Shown piece by piece: positions 45,210 through 56,492 of a stretch of DNA of 64,000 bases (the stretch's first letter is position 1; every line of letters begins with the position of its first letter). Position numbers and translations under genes: made by a program. The notes below the pieces were generated by a model that had not been told where the DNA came from, ran no database searches, and saw only the letters and a program-made list of their open reading frames with translations. The stretch is from the NCBI GenBank assembly GCA_963575745.1, contig CAUYUJ010019904.1, positions 429,859 through 493,858 on the forward strand, given 5' to 3'. The DNA is from Prorocentrum cordatum. Taxonomy: Eukaryota; Sar; Dinophyceae; Prorocentrales; Prorocentraceae.

Positions 45210-46295
45210 TAATCCACCGACCCTGTCGGCGTGTGTGAGGGGCTTTTCCGTTCGAGCCGCCATCTCCGTCATTCTTTGTACTCGTCGTCTCTGTCCTTCC
45301 CTTTCCCTGGGAGACCTCTTCCCCTGGGCTCCAGCCAAGCCGACCTTGAGCAACCTCGTAATTGAGTCGAAGGGAAGCCCCTTCCCTTTGATCCCTCCCC
45401 CGCCGGGAGGGGGGGGGGGGTAGCGACCCCCCCCCCGGGTCAGATACGACGCCCCCCCCTGGGACTCCTCTTCCCCTGGGCTCCAGCCAAGCCGACCTTG
45501 AGCAACCCCTGGGCTCCAGCCAAGCCGACCTTGAGCAACCTCGTAATTGAGTCGAAGGGAAGCCCCTTCCCTTTGATCCCTCCCCCGCCGGGAGGGGGGG
45601 GGGGTGTCGACCCCCCCCCCGGGTCAGATACGACGCCCCCCCCTGGGACTCCTCTTCCCCTGGGCTCCAGCCAAGCCGACCTTGAGCAACCTCGTAATTG
45701 AGTCGAAGGGAAGCCCCTTCCCTTTGATCCCTCCCCCGCCGGGAATCAGATGAGCTCCAGCCAAGCCGACCTTGAGCAACCTCGTAATTGAGTCGAAGGG
45801 AAGCCCCTTCCCTTTGATCCCTCCCCCGCCGGGAGGGGGGGGGGGGTGTCGACCCCCCCCCCGGGTCAGATACGACGCCCCCCCCTGGGACTCCTCTTCC
45901 CCTGGGCTCCAGCCAAGCCGACCTTGAGCAACCTCGTAATTGAGTCGAAGGGAAGCCCCTTCCCTTTGATCCCTCCCCCGCCGGGAGGGGGGGGGGGGTG
46001 TCGACCCCCCCCCCGGGTCAGATACGACGCCCCCCCCTGGGACTCCTCTTCCCCTGGGCTCCAGCCAAGCCGACCTTGAGCAACCTCGTAATTGAGTCGA
46101 AGGGAAGCCCCTTCCCTTTGATCCCTCCCCCGCCGGGAGGGGGGGGGGTAGCGACCCCCCCCCCGGGTCAGATACGACGCCCCCCCCTGGGACTCCTCTT
46201 CCCCTGGGCTCCAGCCAAGCCGACCTTGAGCAACCTCGTAATCTCTTGCTGCGCATTGCGAACAGGGTCGGCGGCACCGGCCGCCAGGCCTTCGC
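45210..46295 (+). repeat. ~152-bp minisatellite block inserted in repeat copy 2
   Basis: Five to six full or partial units: CCAGCCAAGCCGACCTTGAG, CAACCTCGTAATTGAGTCGA, AGGGAAGCCCCTTCCC, then a G-run, a short spacer and a C-run (GGGGGGGGG..TCGAC..CCCCCCCCC), then GGGTCAGATACGACGCC. Some units are truncated (about 45480-45510 and 45745-45755). The block is flanked by 24-bp perfect direct repeats (45186-45209 and 46296-46319). Pro/Gly ORFs here are artefacts. Confidence 0.9.
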
Positions 46296-47400
46296 AATAG
46301 AAAGTTCGGAATGTCAAAGCCAACTGCATCAGCCTCAAGGTTCGCCATCGCAAACCTGGCGAGGGTCGAGTCCGTTCTCTCGCCCGAATCGGGCCTGAAG
46401 TCGATAGGCGCCGTTCCTGAGGTGAGCTGCCGCTCATCCTCTAGGTCCTCGGTTTTGGCGCTCAGGAGAAACGCCCTGTCTGCGCCACGGTCCGCGCGGG
46501 CCCCTTTGAACCGTCACGCCGTAGTTGATGGCCCGGGGTGGGATTCGCATCGACATTGCGCGCGCCACCCCTCCCAGACCGCGCTGGAGGCACGCAGCCT
46601 GTCGCTGCGGGGGGTCACGCGGGCACTTGCGACCTGACGCAACGCGCGTACTTCGCGAGTGAATTCGAAGAACGGTACGTTCCCCGAGGGACCCCAGCAC
46701 GGGCCCCACGCAGTTGTCGCCCCCGTCGCTGTGGCTTACCTCGCTGCATGCAACCAATCGCACAGCAAATGCCTAACCAGACACTGCCGAAAGTACTGCA
46801 CTTCAAGTGCTGCTCCCACGTCGGGCCACATGTAGTGCCATGGGTCGTATTTGGCCCAAGCTCGTCGCCATTTGGGATGTAACGGCGCAGAGCCGTGGCG
46901 GATGCGCTTTTCGGAATGGTCAAGCGGATATCGTCCATAGAGGGCGCAGCGTTTCCACTGCAAGTGTTTCCGCCGGCCTGCCAGTAGTCGCGCTCTGACA
47001 TCGCAGCGGCGTTGGCGGCATGCCAAGCCGTGCCGCGGAGCATTATTGCGATAAGACAGAGCTGACCACAAGTGGGGGCAGCTCCACTGCCAAGTAAAAA
47101 ACATGATGAAGAGCATGCGGGAATAGGTTGGAAGGTAAATTAGAGATGGGGAACATCCAGAAGACTTATCGGATCTGGTCTTTTGGAATGCAGTACTGGG
47201 CCGCGGGAACCTCCAACGGCCCACGCAAATAGGACGCTGGCGCCGTGGGCCGGACACCGGCGTAATACTCGCAACGCTCGCTCAATGCACTCCCCCTTCT
47301 GACCCTCTATATCAGAATTGGAAGCGCACAAAGAATGGCACGCACATCTACACGTCGACAACCGTGCCCGCACAGGTTGGAGCACTCCCAGGTCCATTGT
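46296..47400 (-). repeat. multi-kb repeat family, copy 2 (second segment)
   Basis: 46296-46480 continues the alignment to 34139-34315. 46505-47092 matches 35590-36266, and 47096-47400 matches 39066-39310. Unlike copy 1 these parts are contiguous. Confidence 0.75.
46600..47090 (-). pseudogene. conserved small membrane-protein fragment, copy 2
   Basis: The minus-strand frames give MLRGTAWHAANAAAMSERDY, then YWQAGGNTCSGNAAPS, MDDIRLTIPKSASATALRRY, and a hydrophobic segment FGSVWLGICCAIGCM. Each part has a counterpart in 36290-35560. The frame breaks fall in different places in the two copies. Confidence 0.5.
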
Positions 47401-47719
47401 TCAATCCCCTAGAGCATCGCTCCTCAACCCTGAAATGCTTCAAAGAGCCCGCACCCCGAATCCTCAAAACTTCCAGGGTTTGTCGCGCGCCTCCTGGGGC
47501 GCGTCGCTGCTTCTCGCTCGACTGCGCCGCGGCCAAGTGGGCTCCAGGACGAGCCGAGAAAGCTCCGCGAGGCCACCACGACGGTCCAAGAGGGCCCCGA
47601 TTCGCCGAAATATCGCCCCAAGACGCCCAAGATGGTTCCAAGACGGCCAAAGATGTCCCAAAGACGCCCCAGGGAACTTCCAAGAGGCCTCCCAAGAGGG
47701 CCCGAAGAGGCAAACATCA
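47401..47719 (+). repeat. degenerate CCCAAGA repeat
   Basis: CCAAGAGGGCCCC, CCCAAGACGCCCAAGATGG and CCAAGAGGCCTCCCAAG: the window-wide degenerate family, directly after repeat copy 2. Confidence 0.7.
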
Positions 47720-49384
47720 GTCATGTTCCGAAGGTGCGTAAAAGTTCTCGCCTTTTCGGCCCCCCGACGCTTCGAGACGGCCCAAGAGGGCGGCTTCTTC
47801 GCAAAAACCTGGGTCGCTCGGCATCGCGCCCATAACAAAGTGGCAGTCCTCTAAAAACTCGACGCTGCCCCAGGTTGTCGGGCGCCGAAGGAGGGCCACC
47901 AGCGTGGCCGCACAGGCAGTTGAGCGCGCAGACGCCATCGCCCGCCCAGTCCAGCAGCACCTCCGAGCGGCGACGCCGCTGGCGAACTGCGCGGCAGGGG
48001 CGGCGGCCCGGGGCACGAAAGCTCGACGCGCAACGAATGGAAGAGGAAAAATGCCCCGACGACGATCACCGCCGGCGGCGGCAGGAAGGCCGCGAAGAAG
48101 GGCCGGTTGCTCGAGCTTCGCCGCAGCAGGTGGCCCCAAGATCCGCTGCGCGCTCCCATCTACCCCTCGCCTCTGTCCTTGCCCCTGCCCTTGTCGCCCT
48201 GGCCCTTTGTCCTTGTTGGGAGGCCGGGCGCTTTCACGCCCTTCGCGCGCCTTACGCCTCTCCTTGGCCACGGCTTACTCCTTGGCGAGTTCGCTGCTGA
48301 CGAAGGCCAGCAACTGCGGGCGCACGCGCGCGTTGCCTCGGTTCGCCGAGGTCCCGTAGAAGAGGTGGGAGTTGAGAGTCTCGTCGGCATTGGTGATGAA
48401 CCGCCCCCGCCACCTCTCCTCCTGCACCTGGATGCTGCGGCAGATCATCTCCGCCGCCGCGATGTCCGGGACATTCAGCTGGTCGCAGCACACCATCTGC
48501 TCCAAGTAGAAGCAGCACCTCTCGTGCTCGGCCACGCCTGAGTCAGCCTGCGACAGGCGGCCCTCCGACCGCCACTTGCTGTGGCGGTCGAGCGGCGAGC
48601 GGCCATTGTCCTTGATGAACTGGCACACCCACAGCGTCGCCCGCGGGCCCGGGATCGGCCAGTCCGGCCACTGCTGCTCCACCAGCCGCGATACGGCGTC
48701 GCCGAAGCCCACCTTCCGGGAGCCCAGCGGGTTGTACACCACCGGGTGCACGCGAGCGTCCCCAGCGCCGACGGCCGGCACAGGAGGACCCGCCACGGCC
48801 AGGGCAGCCGCAGGTGCGGCAGGCGGCGGAGCTGCCTCCGCGGGCGGCAGGGGCACCGGCGCCCCTGGGGCCAGGGCGGGGCCGCCGAGGGCAGCGACGA
48901 GCCCAGCCACTCCCGCGGCGGGCGCGGCCGCGGGGCCCACGGCGGGAGGCGCGACCGCCCCGGGGGCGGCCGCCGCCACAGCCAGCACCCGGCCAGCCGC
49001 GTTCGGCACGATGGGCCCCGCGGGAGGCGGCAGCCCGAGGCGCGCGGCGGCGGCGCCCGCTGCCGTCCGCAGCGTCGCCGGCGTCGGCAGGCTCCAGAGG
49101 CAGTAATACCGCGCCCCCGGTGCCCACGGCATGACGCCGCCCGCCGCGCCGCCAGGGAACACGTCCCACCGCGCGACGTCCGCCGAGCCCACGTACAGCT
49201 CGTCGTACTCGTCGTCGTCGGGCGTGACGACGCTCGCCACGCCCGGCTGCCCAGGCGGAAGCAGCACCACCAGCCGCTCGTGGATCAGCGGCACGCCACC
49301 GACGCGGTACTGCACGCCGATGAAGTCGCCTGCAGCTACGCCAGCCGCCGCCACCGAGGGAAAGGCCGGCGGCGCCGCCGCCAT
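47720..49384 (-). pseudogene. retroelement ORF B (dinoflagellate gag-like), broken
   Basis: The minus-strand frame from ATG 49384-49382 runs to the TAA at 48277-48275, then continues in the same frame (AVAKERRKAREG) to about 47960, after which the sense moves to another frame. The N-terminus has YRVGGVPLIHERLVVLLPP and VVTPDDDEYDELY. An Ala/Pro-rich linker follows. The core is LWVCQFIKDNGRSPLDRHSK, then QADSGVAEHERCCFYLEQMV and CDQLNVPDIAAAEMICRSIQ. I recall this arrangement from the 5' ORFs of dinoflagellate retroelements, often ending in a KERRKAREE basic stretch and an R.LFPLP motif (here RRRGIFPLP). No RT follows, so this is a 5' fragment. The TAA is probably a nonsense mutation. Confidence 0.65.
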
Positions 49385-49791
49385 CACTGCTGCAGCGCCC
49401 GCGTCCGAGCCAGACGCGCCTGAGCCCGGGCCTCCTCCTCGAAGTCCGGCTCAACGTCCGGCTCTCGCGCGGGGCGCGGCGCCGCCGGGATCCGCCCGCC
49501 CGCGAGGCGCCAGCAGGCCGCCGCGGCGAAGGCGGCCCCTGCGAGGCCGCTGAAGGCGCAGGCCAGCGCCACAGCCGCGAGGCCCGGCCCCCCCGCGCTC
49601 GCTCTCTGGAGGCCCGAGCAGTCGCACCTGAGCTCCGGGCAGTGGAGATGCGGCGTGCAGGAGCAGGCCAGGCAGGCGGGGCACTGTGCCTCCTGCCCGC
49701 GGTTGGCCGCGAACACCGCGAGCCCGGTGCTGAGGCCGCGGCCGATCTCCGGGAGAAAGGCGCCGGCGGCCGCTGAGGCCAGTGCGAACAT
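49384..49791 (-). CDS. retroelement ORF A: small Cys-rich membrane protein
   Basis: 135 aa from ATG 49791-49789. It has a short Ala-rich N-terminus, a Cys cluster (CPACLACSCTPHLHCPELRC and further Cys), a hydrophobic Ala-rich segment (about residues 72-100) and an acidic/Arg C-terminus. Its TGA (49386-49384) shares one base with the ORF B ATG (TGATG), which suggests coupled termination-reinitiation. Small membrane or Cys-rich ORFs just ahead of the gag-like ORF are, from memory, usual in this element family. Function unknown. Confidence 0.6.
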   Translation of the reverse strand: MFALASAAAGAFLPEIGRGLSTGLAVFAANRGQEAQCPACLACSCTPHLHCPELRCDCSGLQRASAGGPGLAAVALACAFSGLAGAAFAAAACWRLAGGRIPAAPRPAREPDVEPDFEEEARAQARLARTRALQQ

Positions 49792-49889
49792 ACACGGAAG
49801 TCGCTCGAGGCTTGAGCGAGATGGTTACAGAACCATTCAAGTGCGGCACCTTCGCCGTGGGACGCAGCATTTACTAGTAAAAGGCCCAT

Positions 49890-49894
49890 CTTCA

Positions 49895-49925
<31 letters not shown>

Positions 49926-50320
49926 ATGTATATATGTGTGTATGTATGCATACGTACAAACAAACGAGCAAACAAACAAACATACACATATACATGCATA
50001 CATTCATAAATACATACGTGCATGTATACATACGTACATACATGCATATAGACTTACGTACATACATGGATGCATGCATGCCTGCATGCATGCATGCATA
50101 CATACATACGTACATACAAACAGGCAAACAAACATACGTACATGCATACATACGTACATGCATACATACGTACATGCATGCATGCATGCATACGTACATG
50201 CAGACATACGTATAAACAGGCAAACAAACATACGTACGTACATACATACATGCAGGCATGCATGCGTGCATGCATGCACACAGACATACAAATAGCATAT
50301 AACGATACCTATAACTAGAA
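49890..50320 (+). repeat. (AT)n, ACATACATGC and GCATGCAT microsatellites
   Basis: (TA)n with TGTATA at 49890-49945, then CATACATACGTACATGCATG compound repeats to about 50300. No coding. Confidence 0.95.
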
Positions 50321-50429
50321 GTATAGAACACTCTCAACCAACAATAGACGCCCACGAGGCGCCCACCAAGCGACCATCCGAAATTCTCAGTCAATATGAG
50401 ACGCCCAATGTGTTTTCAAGGTATCTTGC

Positions 50430-51410
50430 CTGTCCCATGTCGGCGCATAGGATGCCCCAACATCACTCCCAGGTGGCCTAAAAAGGCCCCAAGATGTCGC
50501 CAAGATGTCGCCAATATCGTCCAGCATGGCCCAACAATGCGCCGAGAGTCTCTCATCAGGCCCCCCAGATGGGCCCCTGAGACCCCAATATAGCACCAAA
50601 CTTGACCAAAGGGGGCTCCAGATGCTTCAAGATGCCACCAAGAGCTCAGGATATCCCAAGATGGCAGAGAAAGAAGACCCCACACTTGGCCCGCTGTACA
50701 TCATTAACTAGATAAATCTACATATACATATACAGCGACAGATCTGTATATACACAGCCGCAGGAAGGATTAAGCGTTGCCATCCAGCAAAGTATGCGAG
50801 AAGGATACAACAAAAAGGATCTCAAGCGATTGCACCCGCACATAATATCGGACCCTGCAGATTCCATCGTGCAAGGTAGCGGTCCACCCTGGTTGGGTCA
50901 CATATATTCTCCATGACCTGCACGTACTGCACTCTGGGTTCAACGACCTGTATCGTTTGCCTTGCGGAACCACAGCGGGAGGCACTGTCCGATTCCAGTC
51001 GTCACCTGCGTTTCCAGCAGCAACCCTGTGACGACGACAACGACGACGACGACGATGCTGGTGCTGGCGCTGGCGCTGGCGACGGCGACGACGACGACGA
51101 CAACGACGACGACAGCGGCGTCGGCGACGACGACCATCTGTGGCAACTCTCACATCCGCGATCCGCGATTGAACCCCATCAATAAAGAATTCCCGTAGGC
51201 TAAGCCGCTCGCTTACTCCAGCATCATTGCATCGCAGTGTGGGCACGGTATCTGCACCTGCGCAGCTCGTGCGAAGCGCAAAGGTCAGATATCAGAAGGA
51301 GAACGCCGCAACGGGGAAGCAATATCTGCTTGTCCAGGGCGCATACGGAACTCAAGGATCTAGCACCTACATCTATATATATATATAAAGAATGTATATG
51401 TATGTGTGTT

Positions 51411-51450
<40 letters not shown>

Positions 51451-52180
51451 ATTCACATATGTACATGTATGAATGCATATGGGATCACCTGATATGAAAG
51501 CATGTACATATGCAATGTGTGTGGGCACATAAACCTAACACAACATACTAAACGGTGTGCATAGCCGGATATACACAAATACATCATACGTGTGCCCAAA
51601 ATACACGGTAACGCGCGCGGCTAGAAGCGCGACTCACCTCCGCGCTCTCGCGCACCCCAATGCTGGAGAAAGGCAAACCTCTGGGCCGGACCGTGATGCG
51701 CGGAGAGGGCCATCTTCGCGCCTCTGCGAGTGGACCCCGCTGTGGGGGGACCCCCCACATAGGCCAAGGAGAACTACACATATCTTAGTTTCCTGGCCAG
51801 GCCCAGCCTAGGCACAGGATCGGTGTAGATCGCTCCCTGACAAGGCCAGGGGGACACGTGCACCGCTGCTGCGCCCAGCATGAGCCTGGCCCAGAGCGGT
51901 TGGTACGCGTAGATCTCGTCGCCCTACAGTTAGGAGAACGGCCGTTTGTTGTGCCATGGTACGGCTTGGCAGCGAAGGCGGGGGTCGAGGTTTACTCTCC
52001 GATTGGATTCGCGCGCACACTCCTGCGCCCGCAGCCAGGCACTCACTGCCCAGAATCCAACTTTGACGCCCAATAACGCTTGCGGACGCATCCATATTCC
52101 TATATATATATATATATATACACGTGTGTGTTTGTGTGTGTGTTCATTCCTTTCCCCTATCAAATGATAAAGAAAATCCC
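50430..52180. repeat. degenerate repeats and microsatellites, no gene
   Basis: 50450-50660 is the CCCAAGATG degenerate repeat. 51025-51125 is a GACGAC/GCTGGC triplet repeat. (AT)n lies at 51374-51390 and 51412-51448. 51600-52080 has normal composition with no recognised gene. (AT)n again at 52102-52122. Confidence 0.7.
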
Positions 52181-52189
52181 CCCTGGATG

Positions 52190-52588
52190 GCCATCACCTA
52201 ATTCTGCATCCTCCGACGAGCTCCGGGATCTCGGTCGAGTAAAGGTGTTACAGTTGATGATACCTCTCTTGTGCGCTGCTTTAACTCGTATTTGGTTTCG
52301 AATCCTGATTTTACGGAGGATGGTGACAAGAGCTCCGCTCCCTCTGGCTCGTCTGGTAGTGCTGCCAGCGCTGGAGGGCAGGAGCCTGTCCGCTCCGCAG
52401 AGCCTGCCACTGCTTCTGTCGCAGGCGTTCCTGCCTGCAGCGTTGCGCCCAGCTCTTCCTCGAGTGATGTGGTCGCCTCGGCCGCAGCCACCAGGGAGTG
52501 CTTGAGGCGCATTGCTGCTTCTCTCCGCTGCGAGGCGGACGATATGGGAACGGGTGGGGCTGTGGGGGAGGGCTCGGGATCGGATTGA
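52190..52588 (+). CDS. hypothetical Ser/Ala-rich ORF, lower GC
   Basis: Frame 2 reads GVTVDDTSLVRCFNSYLVSN (about 52236-52295), then a Ser/Ala/Gly-rich stretch, then TRECLRRIAASLRCEADDMG and a TGA at 52586-52588. The ATG assigned by size (52271) is internal, and the sense upstream of about 52235 lies in frame 3, so a splice or shift is likely. Composition is T-richer than the neighbours. No family is recognised; it may be a gene fragment. Confidence 0.3.
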
Positions 52589-53120
52589 CTTGCAGCGTTC
52601 GTGCCTGCCTTTTTCTTTTGGCAGGCGTGAACCCGTCTTCTCGTAAGTGTGGTTGCAGGCGCAGCCACCCCCTCTAATTCAGTTTCTGTTCTCAATCTTA
52701 TTCTCGGCCGTGCTTTGCCTCCTCGGCCCTGAGGCTGTTGTGGCATAGGTCGCGACTTCGCGATCTAAGCGGCGACCGCCTGTCCGCTCAGGATGCTCTC
52801 CGCGTTGCCGATCGTTTTTCCAGCTGATTGTCCAGCTGGTGCCTGTTTTTCTCCTGTCATTCGCCACTAATGGCAGGTGTGTTTACTTGTGTGGTGAGTC
52901 GTATTTTTCTTGTGCACTGTCTCTGGCGTGTCTGCCAGACAGTGAGAGCCCGAGCCGAGGGTCGATCCGTGCGGGGAGGGGGCCATAGTGGGCGCTCCGA
53001 AAGGAACTCGCGAAGCCCCCTCCCCATAGCGGCTCTCGCCGAGGCGAGGTTTTCTCAGAGCTGGCAGGTCCCACACTGCCAGTTGCCTGCACTATGCGGT
53101 GGGCCCGTGGAGGTCAAAAA
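52589..53120. other. T-rich region, no gene recognised
   Basis: Contains a 7-bp hairpin GCCTGCC...GGCAGGC (about 52601-52626) and several GGCAGG words. No supported ORF. Confidence 0.4.
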
Positions 53121-53709
53121 ATCCGAGTCGCCCGAAAATACGTTCTGAGGGCTCCAAGGCGGCTCAAAAGCGACCAAAAGATCCCAGGACCGCTCAAACG
53201 CGCTCCAATACGGCTTGTGATGGCCTCGAAGCGGTCCAAGCGGGCACCAAAACAGCCCAGTCAATAGGCATTCCAGATGACTTGAAAGAAGGCTTCAAGA
53301 GCCCCGGAACATTGTTCTTCCTGTGAGTTTTTCTCACAACCAAAAAAAAAAGTTTGCCTTCTCGAGCTTCCCACAGCCCCAGACTATCCAAGAGGCCCCC
53401 AAGAAGGCCCCAAGATGGCACAAAAGGGCCCCAAGACATCCCCACAGGGCACCAAAAGGCTCCCAACAAGCCCCAAGAGGCCCCGAAGAAGCATCCAAAA
53501 GTGCCCAAGGCGGCCCCGAGACGAGCCCAAGAGAGCTTCAAAACGGTCGAAGATTTCGAAAACAATACAATAGAGCCCCAGGACGGCCAAGAGCGCAAAT
53601 ACAGCTCCAAAACGCCCCCAACAAGGCCCAGAGAGGCCATGTGTATATACATATACCTGTTTATGTGCGTGTGTGTAGTAATGTATACACACATGCATGC
53701 ATGCATGCA

Positions 53710-53749
<40 letters not shown>

Positions 53750-53855
53750 CATACATACATACATACATACGTGTGTGTATGCATGCACGCATGCATGCAT
53801 GCATGTATATATATATATATATATACACGTATATATATATATATATATATATGTA
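53121..53855 (+). repeat. degenerate CCCAAGA repeat, then microsatellite
   Basis: 53121-53640 is the degenerate CCCCAAGAGGCCC family. 53640-53855 is a compound (AT)n, (GCAT)n and (ACAT)n microsatellite. Confidence 0.9.
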
Positions 53856-55739
53856 CTAGAACCATCGCGCGCGCGCTTCGCGCGCGCTCAGGTTCTAGCC
53901 CAGGCCGGGGGGGCGCTGGACGATCTTGGACAACGCTATCAAGCACAGGCGCGCGACGGCATCTGAGGAGCTTCTGGGGTGTTCCGCATGCTTCGTCAAC
54001 TGGCTGTTGGAGGCACCTCTTGGGTGCCTCTTGGGGGGGCGTCTGAGGGTCCCTTGGGGGCATCGGTTCTGCAATCTGAAGCCGTCATTGGCCGTCTTGG
54101 CTGCGTGGAGGCCCGACTTGAGGCCACCTGCGGCCAGATTGAGGCAATCCGGAAGCCTCCCGGGGGCCTCCTGGAAGCAGTTTTGATGCATTTGGGGCAC
54201 TCTTGGGCTATTTTAAAACCTCTTGGACGTCTCCCAGGGGCCTTTTGGGCCCTCGGGGAGCTTTTGGGGTCCTCGTCGGACCACTTTGGGGCCTCTTGCA
54301 GCCTCCTGTGGGCCTTGTGGGGGGACCGCTCTGCTGTTGGGTCGCGTTCCCCTTCTCGGGCCTCTCTTGGGGCTCTTGGGGCCCTCTCGGGCCGTCTTGG
54401 GCGCCTCAAGCACCGTCTTGGGGCCCTCGCGGGCCGTCTTGGGGCCCTCTTGGAGGCCTCTTCCTCTATGTGGGAGCGGTATTGGAAGCCTTTGGGGCCG
54501 TCTTGGAGCATCGGGATGCCAAAAGGCCGAAAAAAAAAAACGTCAAAGCCCAATCGTAAAACAATGAGTTGTGCCTCTTGGGGCCACCTTGGGAGATCTC
54601 TTGGAGCCTCGTCGGCCCTCTTGGGAGCTTCTTGGGGGCCTCTTGGATCCGATTGGGGGCCTCCTGGGACTTCCCGAGAACCTCTCGGGGTAGAAAGCTC
54701 GGATTCTCGGTTCATGTTTCCCTTTTTGGGCCTCTCTTGGGGCCGTCTTGGGGCCCTCTCGGGCCGTCTTGGGCGCCTCAGGCACCGCCTTGCGGCCCTC
54801 GTGGGCCGCCCAGGGCCCTCTTGGAAGCCTCTTCGGCTATCTTGGAGCTGTCTGGGAGGCCTCTTCCTTCTCCTCGTCCCCCTCCTCCTCCTCCCACTCC
54901 AGCTCTCTCTCTCCTCCTGATCTTCCTCCTCCTGCAGCGTGTTCCGGAAGGCTCCCGCCGGAACATGCTGTGCACGAGTGCTGTCACTGCTCCCGCCAAA
55001 GGCAGTTTCGCAGCTTCTCGGTAGCCGTTTTGGGACCGTTGTGGGGCCTCCTCGGGCTGCTTTGTGGCCTCTTTAGGCCTCGTTTGGGCCTCCTGGGTGC
55101 CTCTTGGGGGCCTCCTGGGGCCTCTTGGGGGCTCCTTGGGGCCTCCTGGGGCACTCTTCAAGCGGGAGGGTCGAATTTTGGAGTCGTGGTCCCCCTCTTG
55201 GGCGCATCTTGGGGCCGTCTTGGGGCTCTGTTGGGCTGTCTTGGGCGACTCTGGGGCCGTCTTGGGGCCCTCTTGGGCCGTCTTGGGGCGCTCTTGGGGG
55301 CCTATTGAGCCGTCGTGGAACGTCGGACAGCCGAAAAGGCTGGAAGGCCAAAATCGTTCGAAAACCTTTGTAAACTTGACGATTTCGGCCTCTGGAAGCG
55401 CTCTGGAGAGGCGTCTTGAAGCGTCGTGGAGTGCCTTGGGGGGCCTCTCGGGCCGTCTTGGGCCTATCTTGGGCGTCCTGGAGCGGTCTTTCGGCGACTC
55501 GGGGCCCGCTTGGGCCGTCTTGGGGGCCTCTGGAGGCCCCCCTGGACTATTTTGGACCTCCCCGGCAGCCCCTCCTCCCATGGGAGGTCGGAGGCGGCGC
55601 CCTCCGAGGCCCAGGACGCGGAAACCCTTTTAAAAACACAGGGAAAATGAGCCCCAGTACCCCCATGGAGGCTTTCGGCGCTCTTGGACCGATGGGAGCT
55701 CGAAAACGCGAGAAGCCAAAAACATGAAAAAGAACATTG
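53856..55739 (+). repeat. CTTGGGGCC-rich module, copy 1
   Basis: Opens with a hairpin (CTAGAACC...GGTTCTAG arms, 53856-53898, inner (GC)n arms), then GCCCAGGCCGGGGGG and GTTCCGCATGCTTCGTC. It runs through degenerate TCTTGGGGCC(C/G)TC DNA and ends with GAGGCCCAGGACGCGGAAAC, AAACACAGGGAAAATGAGC. It is nearly identical to copy 2 (56493-58345) except for small indels. All long Gly/Leu/Ser/Trp ORFs are translations of this repeat. Confidence 0.9.
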
Positions 55740-56492
55740 AACATATACGACTTTGGCCTCTCCGGGCCGTACCGCGATACCTATCAGACTTCTTGGGGTC
55801 TCTTGGAGGCCACCTGGGAGCCTCGAGAGCCGTCGGAAGGCTGACTTGGGCTGCTCGGGAGCGTCTTGGGCCATCCTTTCGCATTGTGGGGGCTCCTAGG
55901 GGGCGTCTTGGGCCCTCCTGGAGCGCTGTGGAGGCTGCCCAGAAAGGCTGGGGCAGCAGTGCCGGGAGCGTCCCCGAGATGTGGCCGTATCTTTTCAGCG
56001 CGTTCCAGGAGCATCTTCCCGGAACGCGCTCGTGGCAGGGCGCCCACGTCCGAGGACGTTGGCATGGGAAACCGCAGCGCGTGATCATTCCAGCGCGTTC
56101 CGGCGAAGACCGTCCGGAACGCGCTTGGGCAAGCGCTGGGTTTGAGGAAGGCGAGTGGGAACCGTTCAGGCAGTTTGGGATGCTCGGGGCAAGAGGCGGA
56201 AGCCATCCTCAGAAGACATGCAGTCTTCCTGGAGCCGTCTTGCAGAAAACAAAAGAAAAATGAGACCCTGCAGTCGTTCCTGGAGCCGTCTTGGAGCCCT
56301 CTTGGGCTGCCCTGGAGCCTGTTGGAGCCCTCTGCGGAATGGTCTTGGAGCCCGCGCCGAGGATCTGGAAAATGTCCGGGACCATCGCGGCGGCCTCCGA
56401 GGCCCGGGACGCCGAAACCCCGTGAAAACACAGCGAAAATGAGCCCTGGTACTCGCATGGAGGGTCGGGCAGCTGTTTTCGGGCCCCTGGGT
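55740..56492 (+). repeat. middle module with hairpins
   Basis: A more diverged unit with the same 3' signature (GGCCTCCGAGGCCCGGGACG, GAAAACACAGCGAAAATGAG, about 56387-56440). It holds two hairpins, AGCGCGTTCC/GGAACGCGCT (about 55997-56033) and GCGCGTTCCGG/CCGGAACGCGC (about 56093-56125). Confidence 0.75.

Noticed and set aside
49912-50295. Cys/Tyr/Met or Tyr/Ile/His-rich ORFs in ATGC microsatellites
   Set aside because: Simple-sequence translation; the same is true at 53.7, 58.5 and 59.0 kb.
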